From: Aphelocoma coerulescens | Lineage: Eukaryota; Chordata; Aves; Passeriformes; Corvidae | Reading direction: 5' to 3' | Length of the DNA stretch: 64,000 bases | NCBI RefSeq assembly: GCF_041296385.1 | Contig: NW_027184063.1 | Coordinates: forward strand, 868,001-932,000 | Part shown: piece by piece, positions 1 through 9,641 of the stretch | How the letters are laid out: each line of letters opens with the position of its first letter | How positions within the stretch are numbered: the stretch's first letter is position 1 | Made by a program: the position numbers and the translations under genes | Notes under the pieces: generated by a model | What the model was told of the DNA's origin: nothing | Seen by the model: only the letters and a program-made list of their open reading frames with translations | Database searches by the model: none

Positions 1-267
1 CGGGCAACGGAGCAGCTTTCTGCAGGCGCTGCCCTTACTTTTTCATCAGGTTTCCCATCCCCCTCCCGAGCCGTGAAAACAGGAGGGGTTCTCCCCTCCT
101 TTTCTGAAAAGGCTTTACCTTTTGCCTCTAGGGCTGAGTCAATCCCGCAGCCCGATCCAGGCGCCGGACGCGGCTCAGGCAGGCTCTCTGCTGCTGCCGT
201 TCGCGTCTTCCCCTCCGCTCGCCGCGGCGCAGGCAGACTCCGCTGCTGCCTTCGGCGCCTCCTCCCC

Positions 268-640
268 CACGCCTGGTGCGGCTCGGGCAGGCTCCTCTCA
301 GCTGCCGGGCACGGCTTTCCCCACGCCTGGCGCGGCTCGGGCAGGCTCCTCTCAGCTGCCGGGCACGGCTTTCCCCACGCCTGGCGCGGCTCGGGCAGGC
401 TCCTCTCAGCTGCCGGGCACGGCTTTCCCCACGCCTGGCGCGGCGCGGGCAGGCTCCTCTCAGCTGCCGGGCACGGCTTTCCCCACGCCTGGTGCGGCGC
501 GGGCAGGCTCCTCTCAGCTGCCGGGCACGGCTTTCCCCACGCCTGGTGCGGCTCGGGCAGGCTCCTCTCAGCTGCCGGGCACGGCTTTCCCCACGCCTGG
601 CGCGGCTCGGGCAGACTCTTTGCCGCTGCAAGTCGCGTCT
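268..640. repeat. 54-bp GC-rich minisatellite
   Basis: The motif GGGCACGGCTTTCCCCACGC recurs at 307, 361, 415, 469, 523 and 577, exactly 54 bp apart, with decayed copies on both sides. Because 54 is a multiple of three, several frames on both strands stay open through it and give Ala/Pro/Gly/Arg-rich repeats. One plus-strand frame stays open from 276 to 1,334 and runs from the repeat into sequence just upstream of the gag remnant. It could encode a proline-rich part of that element or be unrelated host DNA; I cannot decide. Confidence 0.9.
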
Positions 641-865
641 TCCACTTCGAGCGGTGCGGTTTGGGCAGGGTCTCCGCTGTTGCCTTTTGCGGCTTTCTTC
701 CCGCCTGGCGTGGCTCGGGCAGAGTCTCAGCCTCCGCAGCTCGCATCTTCTGTCCCATGCGGACCTGCTGCGGGGTCCGTACCGGAGCAGCGCTCGGCAC
801 CCGCCTTCGCTTCACCGTCATCCGTGCGGCCGCCGCCTGCGCCGGCCAGCCAGTGGCAGGACCAC

Positions 866-2030
866 CCTGACTGCAATCCTCCGCCCATGGCTCCTAATGC
901 GGATCAAACCTCCTTTGTTCGGGCCGGTGCCAGGCCGAAAGACAACTTCACCACAAAACTTTGACCATGCTGTCCTGAAGAACTACAGCAACATGGCGGC
1001 GCCCTCGTCACTTCCGTGCACAATGGCGACACCATCGTGCAACCACGTAGCTCACCCTCCAACTGCAGCGCCACCTGTGGCCGCTTCTGTTATTGCACCC
1101 TCAAATACTTACCCACAGATACAGCCTGCCTCGGAACCCATCCTATTCCACAGAAAGGGGGGAGATGGACCAGAAGGAAACAGCTGCTGGAATAATAAAC
1201 ACAGAAGAATGGACAATGATTGTTCTGCTTCTGGTGAAGAAGAAAAACTATCTCTCCTTCATCAAGACACCCTCCGAGGGAAAGTCAAAAGCCAGTTACA
1301 ACAGACTGGGCTGAAGTTAGACAAAAGGCACTAAAGGGAAAAGATTTTAATTTAGCCCAAGAGCCACTTCTAGCCTTGCCAATTAGATATGGCCAAGGGA
1401 ATGCCGAACCAAGATGGGTGAAGGTAGACCATGATGATATCAAGGATTTCAGAAGAGCGATTCGAGAAAATGGGATAGGCTCACCATATTTTAAACGGCT
1501 GCTAAAAGCAATAGTTGATAATGAGGACTTAACACCTCTTTATTGCAGATATGTTGCTTCATCAATTCTAACAGAATCACAATACATCCTATGGGACATG
1601 AAGTGGAGGAAATTCTTGAATCAAAAAATTGTAACATATGCTGGGGGTCCCCACGCAGCACTTACAATAGCCCAGATAACAGGTGACCCCCCAACAATAA
1701 GCCTGAAGAACAAATAGATTTACCGAGAGTAGTATTAGGGGACATAAAAAAAGCAGCCTGCAAAGCTTTTTTATTGACACAGCCGGTGGGGACTCCGGAA
1801 GGGACTTACACATCAGTAAAGCAGGGGCCATTAGAGCCCTATACAGCATTCATTGATCGCCTGACACAAGCCTTGGAAAGGCAGTGTGAGGATGATGAAA
1901 CCCGACCACTCTTACTTTGAACCTTGCATATGAGAATGCCAATGAAGAATGTAGAAAAGTCATTTGAAGCCTACCTGAACAAGAACCTACTTTATCACAA
2001 ATGATAGAAGCCTGCAGCAAAATTGGCAGA
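866..2030 (+). pseudogene. Endogenous retrovirus gag remnant (capsid region)
   Basis: The frame open at 1,376-1,717 looks like the N-terminal part of a retroviral capsid protein: a short basic start, a stretch containing SPYFKRLLKAIV, then LTPLYCRYVASSIL and a Trp-rich helix. A different frame at about 1,730-1,920 carries a segment resembling the major homology region (PLEPYTAFIDRLTQAL). The last recognisable capsid codons end near 2,030. Frames change near 1,700 and 1,920 and stops are present, so it is dead. No protease, polymerase or flanking LTR is attached; the remnant runs straight into class I intron repeat at about 2,035. A betaretrovirus/ERVK-like origin is inferred from general capsid layout. 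Confidence 0.7.
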
Positions 2031-2034
2031 CCTC

Positions 2035-2591
2035 AACAAAAGAGGGGTCCAGGGCACACCGGTGTTGGGAAAAGGGGTATCACGTGGTGGAGAGATCCAG
2101 AATGGGTGGAAAGGGGGGTCATGGGGCTCCTCAGTGTTAAGGAAAGAGGGATATGGGGGTGGGAAAGGGCAGGAATGGAGCTCCAGGGGATCCCAGGGTC
2201 AAGGAAAAGGGGGGTCTGGGAGAGGCAGGATGGCTGGCAAAGGGGGCACAGGGCGGTATTAGTGCTGGATGAGGGGGTGTAGTGGGGTCCTTGTGCTAGA
2301 TAAGGCAGTTCAGGGGGCTCCTGGTGCTATGGAAGGAAGGTTCAAGGGGGTCACATGGTCAAGGATCCAGAGGCTGAGAGAGGTGGGATGGCTGGGGAAG
2401 GGATTGCAGGGATTTCCCCGTGCTGGATAAGGGGTTGTAGGGGGGTCCCAGTGCTGAGAAATGTAAGGTTTGGGAGTGCCAGATAACGGGGTGCAGGTGG
2501 TTCCCAGTGTGCAGGAATGGGGACTCGGGGTGGTCCAGGTGCCAGGGGATCCCCAGGTCAAGGAAAAGGCCATGGTTGGGGTCTGAGAGAG
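2035..2591 (-). repeat. Class I intron-type G-rich minisatellite
   Basis: Degenerate tandem repeat of about 32 bp: G-run, 'gtgcag' or 'ttcag', a longer G-run, 'tcccggtg', then a CCAGGAAT-like spacer. The same repeat fills the intron between leader and alpha-1 exons of the class I pseudogenes further along, so this stretch is read as intron 1 debris of a minus-strand class I copy. No exon is visible in it. Confidence 0.75.
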
Positions 2592-3554
2592 TGTCAGAGA
2601 CTGAAATATAGTTTATAACTTAAACATTTTCATGAAGGACTTTTAAAACTGTATTACAAAAGCTGCAGAGAAGACTACCTCACCCTGAATGGGGCCCTGA
2701 CTGATACCTTACACCGCTCGCTGATGAAGATAACAACTCAGGGCTGGAGACATTTCATGGAGCACAGGCTTAACACCTCCACAGGAGACCACAGCCCCAG
2801 GGCTATCAGCTGCCAGGCTCGAACAGACCCTCCACCAAAGGGTGGAGGGGAGGAGAGGCTTTGGGTGTCTTGGAAATGCCTGTGGTCAGAGGCGCAGTGA
2901 CTGCCCATCCTCCACTGTGCAGAGGAGCCCAGCTGAGGAGTCCTCACTGGGGTGGGGGGTAGGGGGGCGAAGCTTATCCACAGCAAAAGGGGGGGACATG
3001 GCCCATCACAGGGGCCCCTCTCAAAGGGGTCCCCAGACCCTGCACCAGAGCACCAGAGATGATGCAACAGACCCTCAGTGTTGCAAGGGACAGTGTGTCA
3101 AGCTGGCCCCTGCAAGAGAGGCACATGGGCATTCCCACCTGGCCCAAAGCGTGTATTAATCCACAGGATTCTGTACTCTTTGGCGTGTGGTGTGGCGGCG
3201 TGGCCACGGCAGCGATGGGGGACCCTCACCACCAGCAGACCAGTTGGAGGGCAGCAACGAGATGCCGTTGGGACCCTCGGATGGGTGATATGCTTCCACC
3301 TAACCCCTGTCACCTTTCCCTGTTCCCCCACCCCCCACGCACACATCTTTCTCCCTCTTTCTTTCTTTTCTCTTTCTTTCTCTTTGCCTATTTTACTATT
3401 AAATAAAACACATCAATTTTTTTGCATCAACATCTAACCTCGTTTTGTTTCAATCTTGTTTCTGGGAATATTTTGAACCTTCTAAAGTTCTTTCTGGTTT
3501 GTGCACAGAGAGTTAGCTTGCTTTGCTTTTCTGGGTTTAAACCGGATAGTAACA
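2592..3554 (+). mobile_element. Solo LTR (963 bp) with GAGAG target duplication
   Basis: The block starts TGTCAGAGACTG and ends GATAGTAACA, so it has the TG...CA ends of an LTR. It is flanked by a direct repeat GAGAG at 2,587-2,591 and 3,555-3,559. Inside are a pyrimidine-rich tract and an AATAAA signal at 3,402-3,407, as expected near the R/U5 boundary of a plus-strand LTR. It interrupts the class I intron-type minisatellite. Short open frames inside are not credible genes. Confidence 0.85.
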
Positions 3555-3730
3555 GAGAGGTGCATTGGCCAGGAAAGGGGTTGTAGGAGGTTACTGGTGG
3601 AGAATAAGGGAGCCCAGGGAGGTCCCCATGCCAGGGAAGGAGGGTCACAGAGGTGACAAGACCGGATAAGGGGGTGAAAGGAAACAGAAATGGAAATAGA
3701 GGGGGATCCTGGTGCCCAGGAATTGCAGTT
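3555..3730 (-). repeat. Class I intron-type minisatellite, continued
   Basis: G-rich 32-bp repeat resumes directly after the solo LTR, in the same orientation as before it. Confidence 0.65.
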
Positions 3731-3947
3731 CAGCAGGGTCCCGGTGCCGGGGGCAGTCCCCAATCGCATGGCAGATCCCAGTGGTGCGGGTTGAGAGACA
3801 CGAAAATGACTGAGGGAGCACAGAGGGTGGGGGGCAGGGACAGGGGGAACTCCTGGGAATTCCCCTGGATCCCCCCTGGGACACTCTGTGACCCCCTGCA
3901 GGTAGCCTTCTGGACCCCCTGGGACCCCCTGCAGGAAGCGCAGGGAG
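3730..3947 (-). promoter_or_regulatory. Relic class I promoter unit (kappa-B and IRF region)
   Basis: Reading on the minus strand, the first codons of a class I alpha-1 exon (frame VLHSLRFLQ, about 3,945-3,915) run directly into a promoter-like stretch. This holds a palindromic kappa-B/enhancer A site GGGAATTCCCC at 3,855-3,865 and a region aligned with the IRF element near 3,795, followed by intron repeat. The X2/CRE, CCAAT boxes and leader exon found at 4.7-4.9 kb are missing. It is one degraded unit of a local array. Confidence 0.6.
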
Positions 3948-3949
3948 TG

Positions 3950-4690
3950 GAGAACTGGGGGGATGCAGAGACTGCCAGGGTCTTGGAGGTCCAAGGGTCA
4001 GGAAGAGGAACTGGGAAAAGGGAAGGGTCTAAGTCTCAAGGAAAGGGGAGTGCAGGGACTAAGAAAGGTGGGATGGGGGGGTCCAGAGGGTCCCTGTGCC
4101 CAGGAAAGGGGGTTGCAGGGGTCCCCGGTGTTGAGGAAAGTGGGGTCTGGGTGCTGGGAAAGGCAGGAATGGGGGTCCAGGGAGTTTCAAAGTCGAGGAA
4201 AAGGGGGGTCTGTGGGCTGGGAGAGGTGTGATGGCCGGGAAAGGGGGTGTAGGGGGGTATTGATGCAGGATAATGGGGCGCAGGGGTGTCCCAGTGCTGG
4301 ATATGGGGGTTCAGGGGGATCCTGGTGCAGAGGAATGGTGATTCAGAGGGTCCCGGTGCAGGAGAACGGGGGCAGGGGGAGTCCCCTTGCCCAGGAATGG
4401 GGGTTCTGTGAATGCCAATGCCCGGGAGTGGCGATTCAGGGGGGTCTCCGTGCCCAGGAATGGAGGTTCAGGGGGATCTCGATGCCCGATAAGGCTGACA
4501 GGGGGCTCCCGGTGCGGGGGAAGGGTTGCAGGGGGGTCACAGTACCCAGGAATGTGGATTCAGGGGGGGGTTTCCTGTACCAGGGAATGAGGGTGCAGGG
4601 TGTTTTAGTTCCCGGAAATGCAAGTTCAGGGGCGTCCCGGTGCCCGGGAATTGCGGTTCAGGGGGTCCCAGTGCCGGGGGTCCCCCTCAC
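3950..4690 (-). repeat. Class I intron 1 minisatellite of the 4.7-kb unit
   Basis: About 740 bp of the 32-bp G-rich repeat, lying immediately downstream (minus strand) of the leader exon donor. Units such as 'gcccaggaat' + 'ggcgattcag' + 'gggggtctcc' are recognisable. Long apparent frames through it (for example 3,963-5,225) are low-complexity artefacts. Confidence 0.75.
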
Positions 4691-4748
4691 CTCTCGTCGC
4701 CCCCCCCGAATCCCCCAGGAGCGCCCCCGGCCCCAGCGCTGGAGCCAT
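4691..4748 (-). CDS. MHC class I leader exon (orphan exon 1)
   Basis: ATG at 4,748 opens the minus-strand leader MAPALGPGALLGDSGGATR, ending at a GTGAGG splice donor (donor bases 4,690-4,685). The exon is 58 nt, 19 codons plus one base, and resembles class I signal-peptide exons in its MAPALG start and Ala/Gly/Leu-rich core. The core is short, with a charged DS in the middle, so export function is doubtful. It is the only leader in the window that follows a complete promoter. Downstream the intron repeat runs into only the first few alpha-1 codons near 3,945 and then another promoter relic, so no full alpha-1 exon is attached. It is an exon orphan of a partial duplication. Confidence 0.7.
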
Positions 4749-4997
4749 CGCGCTGCTCCGCTGGGCCCCGCCCCCAGCCCGGCCCTGCCCCGCCCCCAGC
4801 GCTCCGGCCCCGCCCCCAGAGCCGCCTCCGGCCCCGCCATTGGCCCCGCTCTTTCCTGCCCGCCAATGGCAGCTCGGGACGCTCGGGACGTCACCGGCCG
4901 CCTGGCGGATCCCAGAAGCGCAGGTCGGGAGACGGAGAAGCGAAAAGACGGAGGGAGCGCGGGGGCAGGGGATAAGCGTAGTTCCTGGGAATTCGTC
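4749..4997 (-). promoter_or_regulatory. Complete MHC class I-type promoter (kappa-B, ISRE, X2/CRE, CCAAT)
   Basis: In minus-strand order towards the leader ATG at 4,748: a decayed kappa-B/enhancer A site (4,987-4,997, GGGAATTCGTC on plus); an ISRE-like element (4,935-4,947, GAGAAGCGAAAAG on plus, with one perfect GAAA half); a CRE/X2 (site alpha) GGTGACGTCC (about 4,886-4,895); an inverted CCAAT (Y/enhancer B) GCCATTGGC (4,862-4,870); a second CCAAT GGCCAATGGC (4,836-4,845); and several GC boxes to about 4,760. This order matches the interferon- and NLRC5-responsive class I promoter known in vertebrates. A clear RFX X1 half-site was not identified. Confidence 0.75.
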
Positions 4998-5059
4998 TGG
5001 ATCCCGCTGGATCCCCGCTGCGACCCCTCTAAACCCCTCGGGACCCCTGGGGCTCTCCG

Positions 5060-5110
5060 GGAGCCCCTGGGACCCCTCTTCAGGAAGCGCCAGAAGTGGA
5101 GAACTGGGGG
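5060..5110 (-). pseudogene. Truncated class I alpha-1 exon start
   Basis: Minus-strand frame PPVLHFWRFL at about 5,110-5,080 resembles the first residues of the alpha-1 exon, as do the stretches near 3,945 and 5,925. It continues straight into the kappa-B region of the next promoter unit instead of the rest of the exon. This repeated junction defines the ends of the tandem units. Confidence 0.45.
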
Positions 5111-5740
5111 CACATGGAAATTTCGGAGGTCTCAGGGATCCAACGGTCAAGGAAAACTGGGTCTGGGAGCTGGGAAAAGCGGGATGCCTGAGAAGGGGAT
5201 GCAAGGGTGTGTTGGTGCACGATAAGGGGGTGTAGGGGGCTCTCTGGGCACAGGAATGCGGGTGCAGTGGCGTCCCGGTGCCGAATAAGGGGTTGCAGGC
5301 GAGTCCCAGAGTACGTGAAGGGGGTGCAGGCGGGGGTCCCAGTCCCGCATAACGGGATGCAGGGGGTCCGCATTCCCAGGAATGAAGGTTCAGGGGAGTC
5401 ACAGAGTCAAGGAAAAGGGAGTGAGGGCACGGGGAGCGGCGGGATGGGTGTCCAGGCGGTTCCTCTGAGCAGGAAAGGGGGGTACACGGCTCTCCAGTGT
5501 TGAGGAAGTAGGAGGCTGGGAGCTGGAAAAGCCAGGAGTGGGGGTCCCGGGAGGCTCAAAGTCAAGGAAAAGGACGTCTGTGAGCCGGGAGAGACGGGAT
5601 GGCCAGGAAGGGATTGCAGGGGTGTCCCGGTGCTGGATAAGGGGGTGCAGGGGGGTCCCGGTACTGAGGAATGGGGGCTCAGACAGGTGCCGGTGCCCAG
5701 GAACTGCGATTCAGCAGGGTCCCGGTGCCGGGGGAAATCA
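5110..5740 (-). repeat. Class I intron-type minisatellite
   Basis: 32-bp G-rich intron repeat of the next class I 5' unit. No leader exon was found between it and the relic promoter at 5.74-5.93 kb. Confidence 0.7.
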
Positions 5741-5928
5741 CCGGTCTCCGGGCAGATCCCGGTGGCGCAGGCTGGGAAACGGGAAAGTGACCGAGGGACC
5801 GCGGGAGGCAGGGACAGGGGACATTTCCTGGGAATTCCCCTGGATCTCTCCTGGGACCCCCGCAGGGAACCTTACGAACCCCCTGGTACCCCCCTGCAGG
5901 AAGCACAGGGAGTGGAGAACTGGGGGGA
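5740..5928 (-). promoter_or_regulatory. Relic class I promoter unit with perfect kappa-B site
   Basis: Minus-strand alpha-1 start (frame VLHSLCFLQ, about 5,925-5,895) is followed by a perfect palindromic GGGAATTCCCC at 5,830-5,840 and an IRF-like GGAAACGGGAAAG at 5,775-5,787. The X2/CRE, CCAAT and leader parts are absent. It aligns with the units at 3.73 and 4.75 kb. Confidence 0.6.
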
Positions 5929-5929
5929 T

Positions 5930-6240
5930 GCAGAGATTGGCGGAGTCTGGTGGTGTCCAAGGGTCGAGGAAGCGGAACTGGGAGAGCCGGGAAGGGTCAC
6001 GGAATGGGGATGTTGCAAAGGCTCTGAGAGGCGGGATGGGAGATCCAGGGTGTCCTTGTGCCCAGCAAAGGGATGTCCAGGGGCCCTGGCCCAGAAGCTC
6101 AGGGAGCCCTGGAGACTGTGGTGATGCTATGGAACCTGATGCAACCCTGCCTCCACTGTGACACCACAGAAGCTCAGGGAGCCTTGGAGACCGTGGGGAT
6201 GCTGGCGAAGCTGACGGAACCCTGGGTCTCTTCCTGTTGA
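5930..6240. other. Mixed repeat remnants with a short direct duplication
   Basis: The motif AGAAGCTCAGGGAGCC occurs at about 6,091 and 6,167, each time followed by 'tggagac.gtgg.gatgct', forming a roughly 76-bp spaced duplication. Otherwise GC-rich sequence with no supportable gene. Confidence 0.5.
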
Positions 6241-6845
6241 GCAAAGTGGGGTCTGGGTGCTGAAAGGCAAGAATGGGACTCTAGAGGGTCCCTGGGTCAA
6301 GGAAAAGGGGGGGTCTGTGGGCTGAGAGAGGCGAGATGGCCAGGAAAGGGGGTGCAGGGGGTTATTGGTGCAGGATAAGGGGGTTCAGGAGCGTCCTGGA
6401 GCTGGGAATGGAGGTGCAGGGGGTTCCTCATGCTTGAGAATGGGGGGTTTGGACCCATGGGCTGCACGGGGGTCCCACTGCTGGTAATGGGGGGGGTCAA
6501 GTGGTCTCACTGCTGGCCAAGAATTGGAGTTTCAAGAGGGTTCCGAGGCCCAGGAATGGTGGATCAGGGGGTTTCCCATGGCAGGGAATAGGGGTTCAGG
6601 GAAGTTCCTGGGAATCTGGGTTCAAGGGGGTCTGGGTGCCTCAAAATAGAGGTTCAGGGGGGTTGCAGTGCCAGATATAGGAGTACAGTTGGGTCCTACT
6701 GCTGGAGAGGGAGGTGCAGAGGGGTCCCAGTACGCAGGAATGGGGGGCTTAAGGGCCTTCATGAGAATGAGGGTGCACGGTGTTCTAGTGATGGGAAATG
6801 GAAGTTCAGGGGGGCCTGGTGCTCAGAAATTCCAGGGAATTCACC
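6240..6845 (-). repeat. Class I intron-type minisatellite and fourth kappa-B relic
   Basis: Degenerate 32-bp G-rich repeat. At 6,835-6,845 the string GGGAATTCACC, followed by 'tggatcccctcctgggacc', matches the enhancer A context of the other promoter units with two changes in the site. It suggests a fourth decayed class I unit. Confidence 0.55.
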
Positions 6846-6879
6846 TGGATCCCCTCCTGGGACCTGCCTGGATCTTCCT

Positions 6880-7200
6880 GTGACCCTTTTGGGACCCTCC
6901 TTGGCCGTGCAATGCGGGACCCCCAGGCCGGGCTGGGCTGAGCTCCCGGGCCCTGTGGCCAAACTCTGCCTGGAACCCGCTGGGTTCGGCCCGAAGCGGG
7001 GCAAGCACCAGGACCTGTGGATCCATTCTGTCCTGCGGCTGCGGGGCCCCAGCCCCAGCGGAGCAGGACTGGGCGCTGTGACCCCGATCCCTGATTCCCA
7101 ATCTCCTTCTCTCTCTCTCTCTCTCCTCTCCTGTCCCTTTCCTTTGGGTGACAATAAATCCCAGAGTGGCTGCAGAGCCCCGTGCCCAGTTCGGGTTTCC
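6880..7200 (+). other. Unassigned stretch with (TC)n and AATAAA
   Basis: GC-rich sequence ends in a TC microsatellite at about 7,105-7,125 and an AATAAA at 7,153-7,158. This looks like the 3' end of an LTR or a transcript on the plus strand. I could not define its ends or family. Confidence 0.35.
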
Positions 7201-7440
7201 CAGGAAAGGGAGGCCTGGGGCTGAGATGCCCCGGGATGGCCAGGAATGAGGGTCTAGGGGTCGCTGGGGTCAAGGAAACAGGGATCCAGGGGCTGGGAGA
7301 GGAGGATATCTGGGAAAGGGGGTGCAGAGGGGTCCCAATGCCCAGGAATGGGGATTCAAGGGGGGCCCCAAGGAAAAGGGAGGCTCCCCAAAACCCCCTC
7401 CCAGGGGGGAGCAGGAGCTGGGTCAGGAGCTCTAGGGGAG
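7200..7440 (-). repeat. Class I intron-type minisatellite, last block
   Basis: A few more degenerate units of the G-rich repeat; no exon seen. Confidence 0.5.
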
Positions 7441-7539
7441 AGAAAAGGGGGTGACCCCAGGATGGGGGGAATCCCGGGAGGGGCTCACATGCTCAAGGGG
7501 GGACATGACTCCTGGGGACCCCTGTCACCTCCTCCCATA

Positions 7540-7640
7540 GGTGGAGGCCGAGCCCCAGCCCAGGAGGATGAAGCCCAACACGAAGCCCCCGACCCCCATC
7601 AGCATCTTGGGGGGGCGTCCGGCGGCAGCTCCGGGGGCGG
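7540..7640 (-). pseudogene. MHC class II beta transmembrane exon fragment
   Basis: The minus strand encodes PPKMLMGVGGFVLGFILLGW followed by GSASTYG. Class II beta chains have a connecting peptide and membrane helix of the form KML-GVGGFVLG-, which matches closely. The helix is hydrophobic for about 17 residues. No beta-1 or beta-2 exon lies on either side: the minisatellite starts at about 7,690 and class I debris lies downstream. It is an isolated exon 4 remnant, 33 kb from the class II beta leader exon at 40.5 kb and in the opposite orientation. Confidence 0.7.
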
Positions 7641-7689
7641 GAGGAGCAGGATCCAGGAAAGGTGCATGGCTGCCAGGAAGGGACCGGGA

Positions 7690-8690
7690 TGGAGTGGGAC
7701 AGGCTGGGATGGACTGGGAGAGGCTGGGACACTGGGATACAGCAGGACCAGGACGCAGTGTGACCAGAACTGGGACAACAGGGGTCATACTGGGAGTAAG
7801 TGGGACCACACTGAGGGCTACTGGGAGCAATTGGGAGCATGCTGGAAGCAACTGGCGGTACATGGGAGTGATGGGGTGCATGCTGGAGGCAACCGGGATA
7901 TATTGGGAGAGACTGGGAGTGACTGGGATCATGCTGTAGGGAACTGGAACCTTACTGGGGCAAGTGGCTGTGACTGGGAATGACTATGAGCAAGCTGAGG
8001 GCAACTGGGCTATACTGGGAGTGTCTGTAACTGCACTGGGGGTGACTGGGACCATGCTGGGGGAGACTGGGATCCTACTGGACACATACTGGGGAATACA
8101 TGGAATGACTGGCTCTGTGCTAGGGGCAACTGAGAGCAACTGGGATCAGACTGGGAGGAACTGGGAGGAACTAGGACCATGCTGGGGACAACTGGGATCA
8201 TCATGGCATCAGAGTAGGATCATGCTGGGAGTGAGTGGGTCTATGCTAGAGGCAACTGGGAAAGACTGGGATCACACTGGGAGGAAATGGGACCATGCTG
8301 GGGACAACTGGGATCATACTGGGATCATACTGGAAGTGACTAGGAGCATCCTGAAGGCAACTGGGATATACAGGGAGTGACTGGAATCATGCTGGAAGCT
8401 ACTGGGAGAGACGGGGAGTGACTGGGATCATAGAGGAGCCATAAAGGAAGTTACTGGAATAATACTGGGAGTATCTGGGAGTGACTGGGATCATACTGGG
8501 AGTTACTGGGACTATGCTGGGAGTAAATAGCATCGTACTGAAGGTGACTGGGTTCATACTGGAATCATACTGGGGAGGACTGGAGCCACAGTGGGAATGA
8601 CTGGGATCGTGCTAACTGAAAGTTACATATTGGGGAGTGAGCTGGGACCATACTGGGGTGACTGGGAGCCACAGGGCCCATGCTGGGAGT
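7690..8690 (+). repeat. ACTGGG 21-bp minisatellite array (cassette A, 5' side)
   Basis: Tandem 10-bp and 11-bp subunits alternate, for example CTGGGAGTGA and CTGGGATCATA. Point changes are common but spacing is well kept. Open frames through it (repetitive TGSNWDHTG-like peptides) are artefacts. Confidence 0.95.
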
Positions 8691-8725
8691 GACCTGGGCC
8701 CCCCTGGGGGGAACTGGGGGAACTG

Positions 8726-9133
8726 TTTTGTGGATGCTAGCAAGGGCTGACAGAGGAATTTTCCTGTGAACTTTTCTTTCTCGTAAAAAAGTAGTTAGAG
8801 AAATCCAGCTTCTCACAGCTTCTCTGTGAAAGCTTTCGCTGTCATGTGAACTGGATGGACAACAGTTTGAGAGAACGTAAACCATTTCTACACCTGCAGG
8901 TTGTTTTGAGAACTGTGAAAATTATTTTCCTTCTTTAAGAATAATATTTGGAAATGGGTGTATTACTGCTCAACATATCACCTTGAGAGGTGGTGGGTCA
9001 ATAGGCCAATCATGTAATTTCTCTTTTGCAAACCATGCTATAAAAGGTATGGGTGATTAAACGAGGCCGCCTCGGCTACACAAATCTGATCTGGACTTAT
9101 GCCATGATTTTCACTGTCTCTCTGGGAATAACA
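8726..9133 (+). mobile_element. Solo LTR (408 bp), cassette A only
   Basis: Begins TGTTTTGTGG and ends GGGAATAACA. A TATA-like GCTATAAAAGG lies at about 9,039. Cassettes B (near 24,300) and C (near 56,590) have the uninterrupted sequence, so this is an insertion private to A. The flanks GGAAC (8,721-8,725) and GCGAC (9,134-9,138) could be a target duplication with two mismatches. Confidence 0.7.
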
Positions 9134-9641
9134 GCGACACTGGCCCAGCTGGGGCTCAGGGTTGTTCTCCCCCAGGGCTGCCCTGGGTCCTGCTGTCACC
9201 CCCGCCCCCAGGGAGCCGAGAGACACGGAACAGCCAAGGGACAGGGGACATCCAGGGAACACGGCCTGGCCCAGGGACACTGTGCTCCAGCACTTTGGGC
9301 TGTTGTGCCCAGGGTGTTGCCCTTGGGCTCCCAGGACAGGCAGAGCGGGGAGAATCCCCTCCAGGAGCTGTTGTTCACTTCAAGCTTTGGTGTTGGACAT
9401 TCCCGCAGAGCCACCTGCAGTGGCTGGAGCCCGGCTGGTGCCTGGTGCCACCAAAGCCGCTCCGTCAGTGCCCTCCTGCCCCGGGCAGGGCAGAGAACAC
9501 TGAAGGAAAGGCCCGAGCTCGGCTCGGGGCAGGGAGAGGGCACTTCCCTGGCACTGCCAGGGGCACCACAGAGCCGGCCTGGGGAAAGGATTGGGATTTA
9601 TGTCCCATTGAATTGCAGCAGGGATTTGATTGGACATAAAT
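9134..9641 (-). other. Conserved block downstream of class I pseudogene A
   Basis: A GC-rich stretch of about 450 bp recurs in all three class I cassettes (25.11-25.48 kb and, inverted, 56.13-56.60 kb). It lies where alpha-3 and later exons would be expected, yet no immunoglobulin-domain motif is visible in any frame. It contains short direct repeats built on 'gggacacgg/gggacat'. At 9,596-9,641 an imperfect 46-bp palindrome has arms ATTTATGTCC and GGACATAAAT. Confidence 0.5.

Noticed and set aside
3963..5225. 420-codon plus-strand frame across the class I promoter and leader
   Set aside because: Runs through G-rich intron repeat, opposite to the recognisable class I exon; no domain.
7690..8690. 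CRISPR-like array
   Set aside because: Contiguous degenerate minisatellite without unique spacers, in a vertebrate-type genome.
9134..9600. Possible class I alpha-3 and later exons downstream of alpha-2
   Set aside because: No immunoglobulin-type Cys/Trp pattern or membrane helix in any frame in A, B or C.
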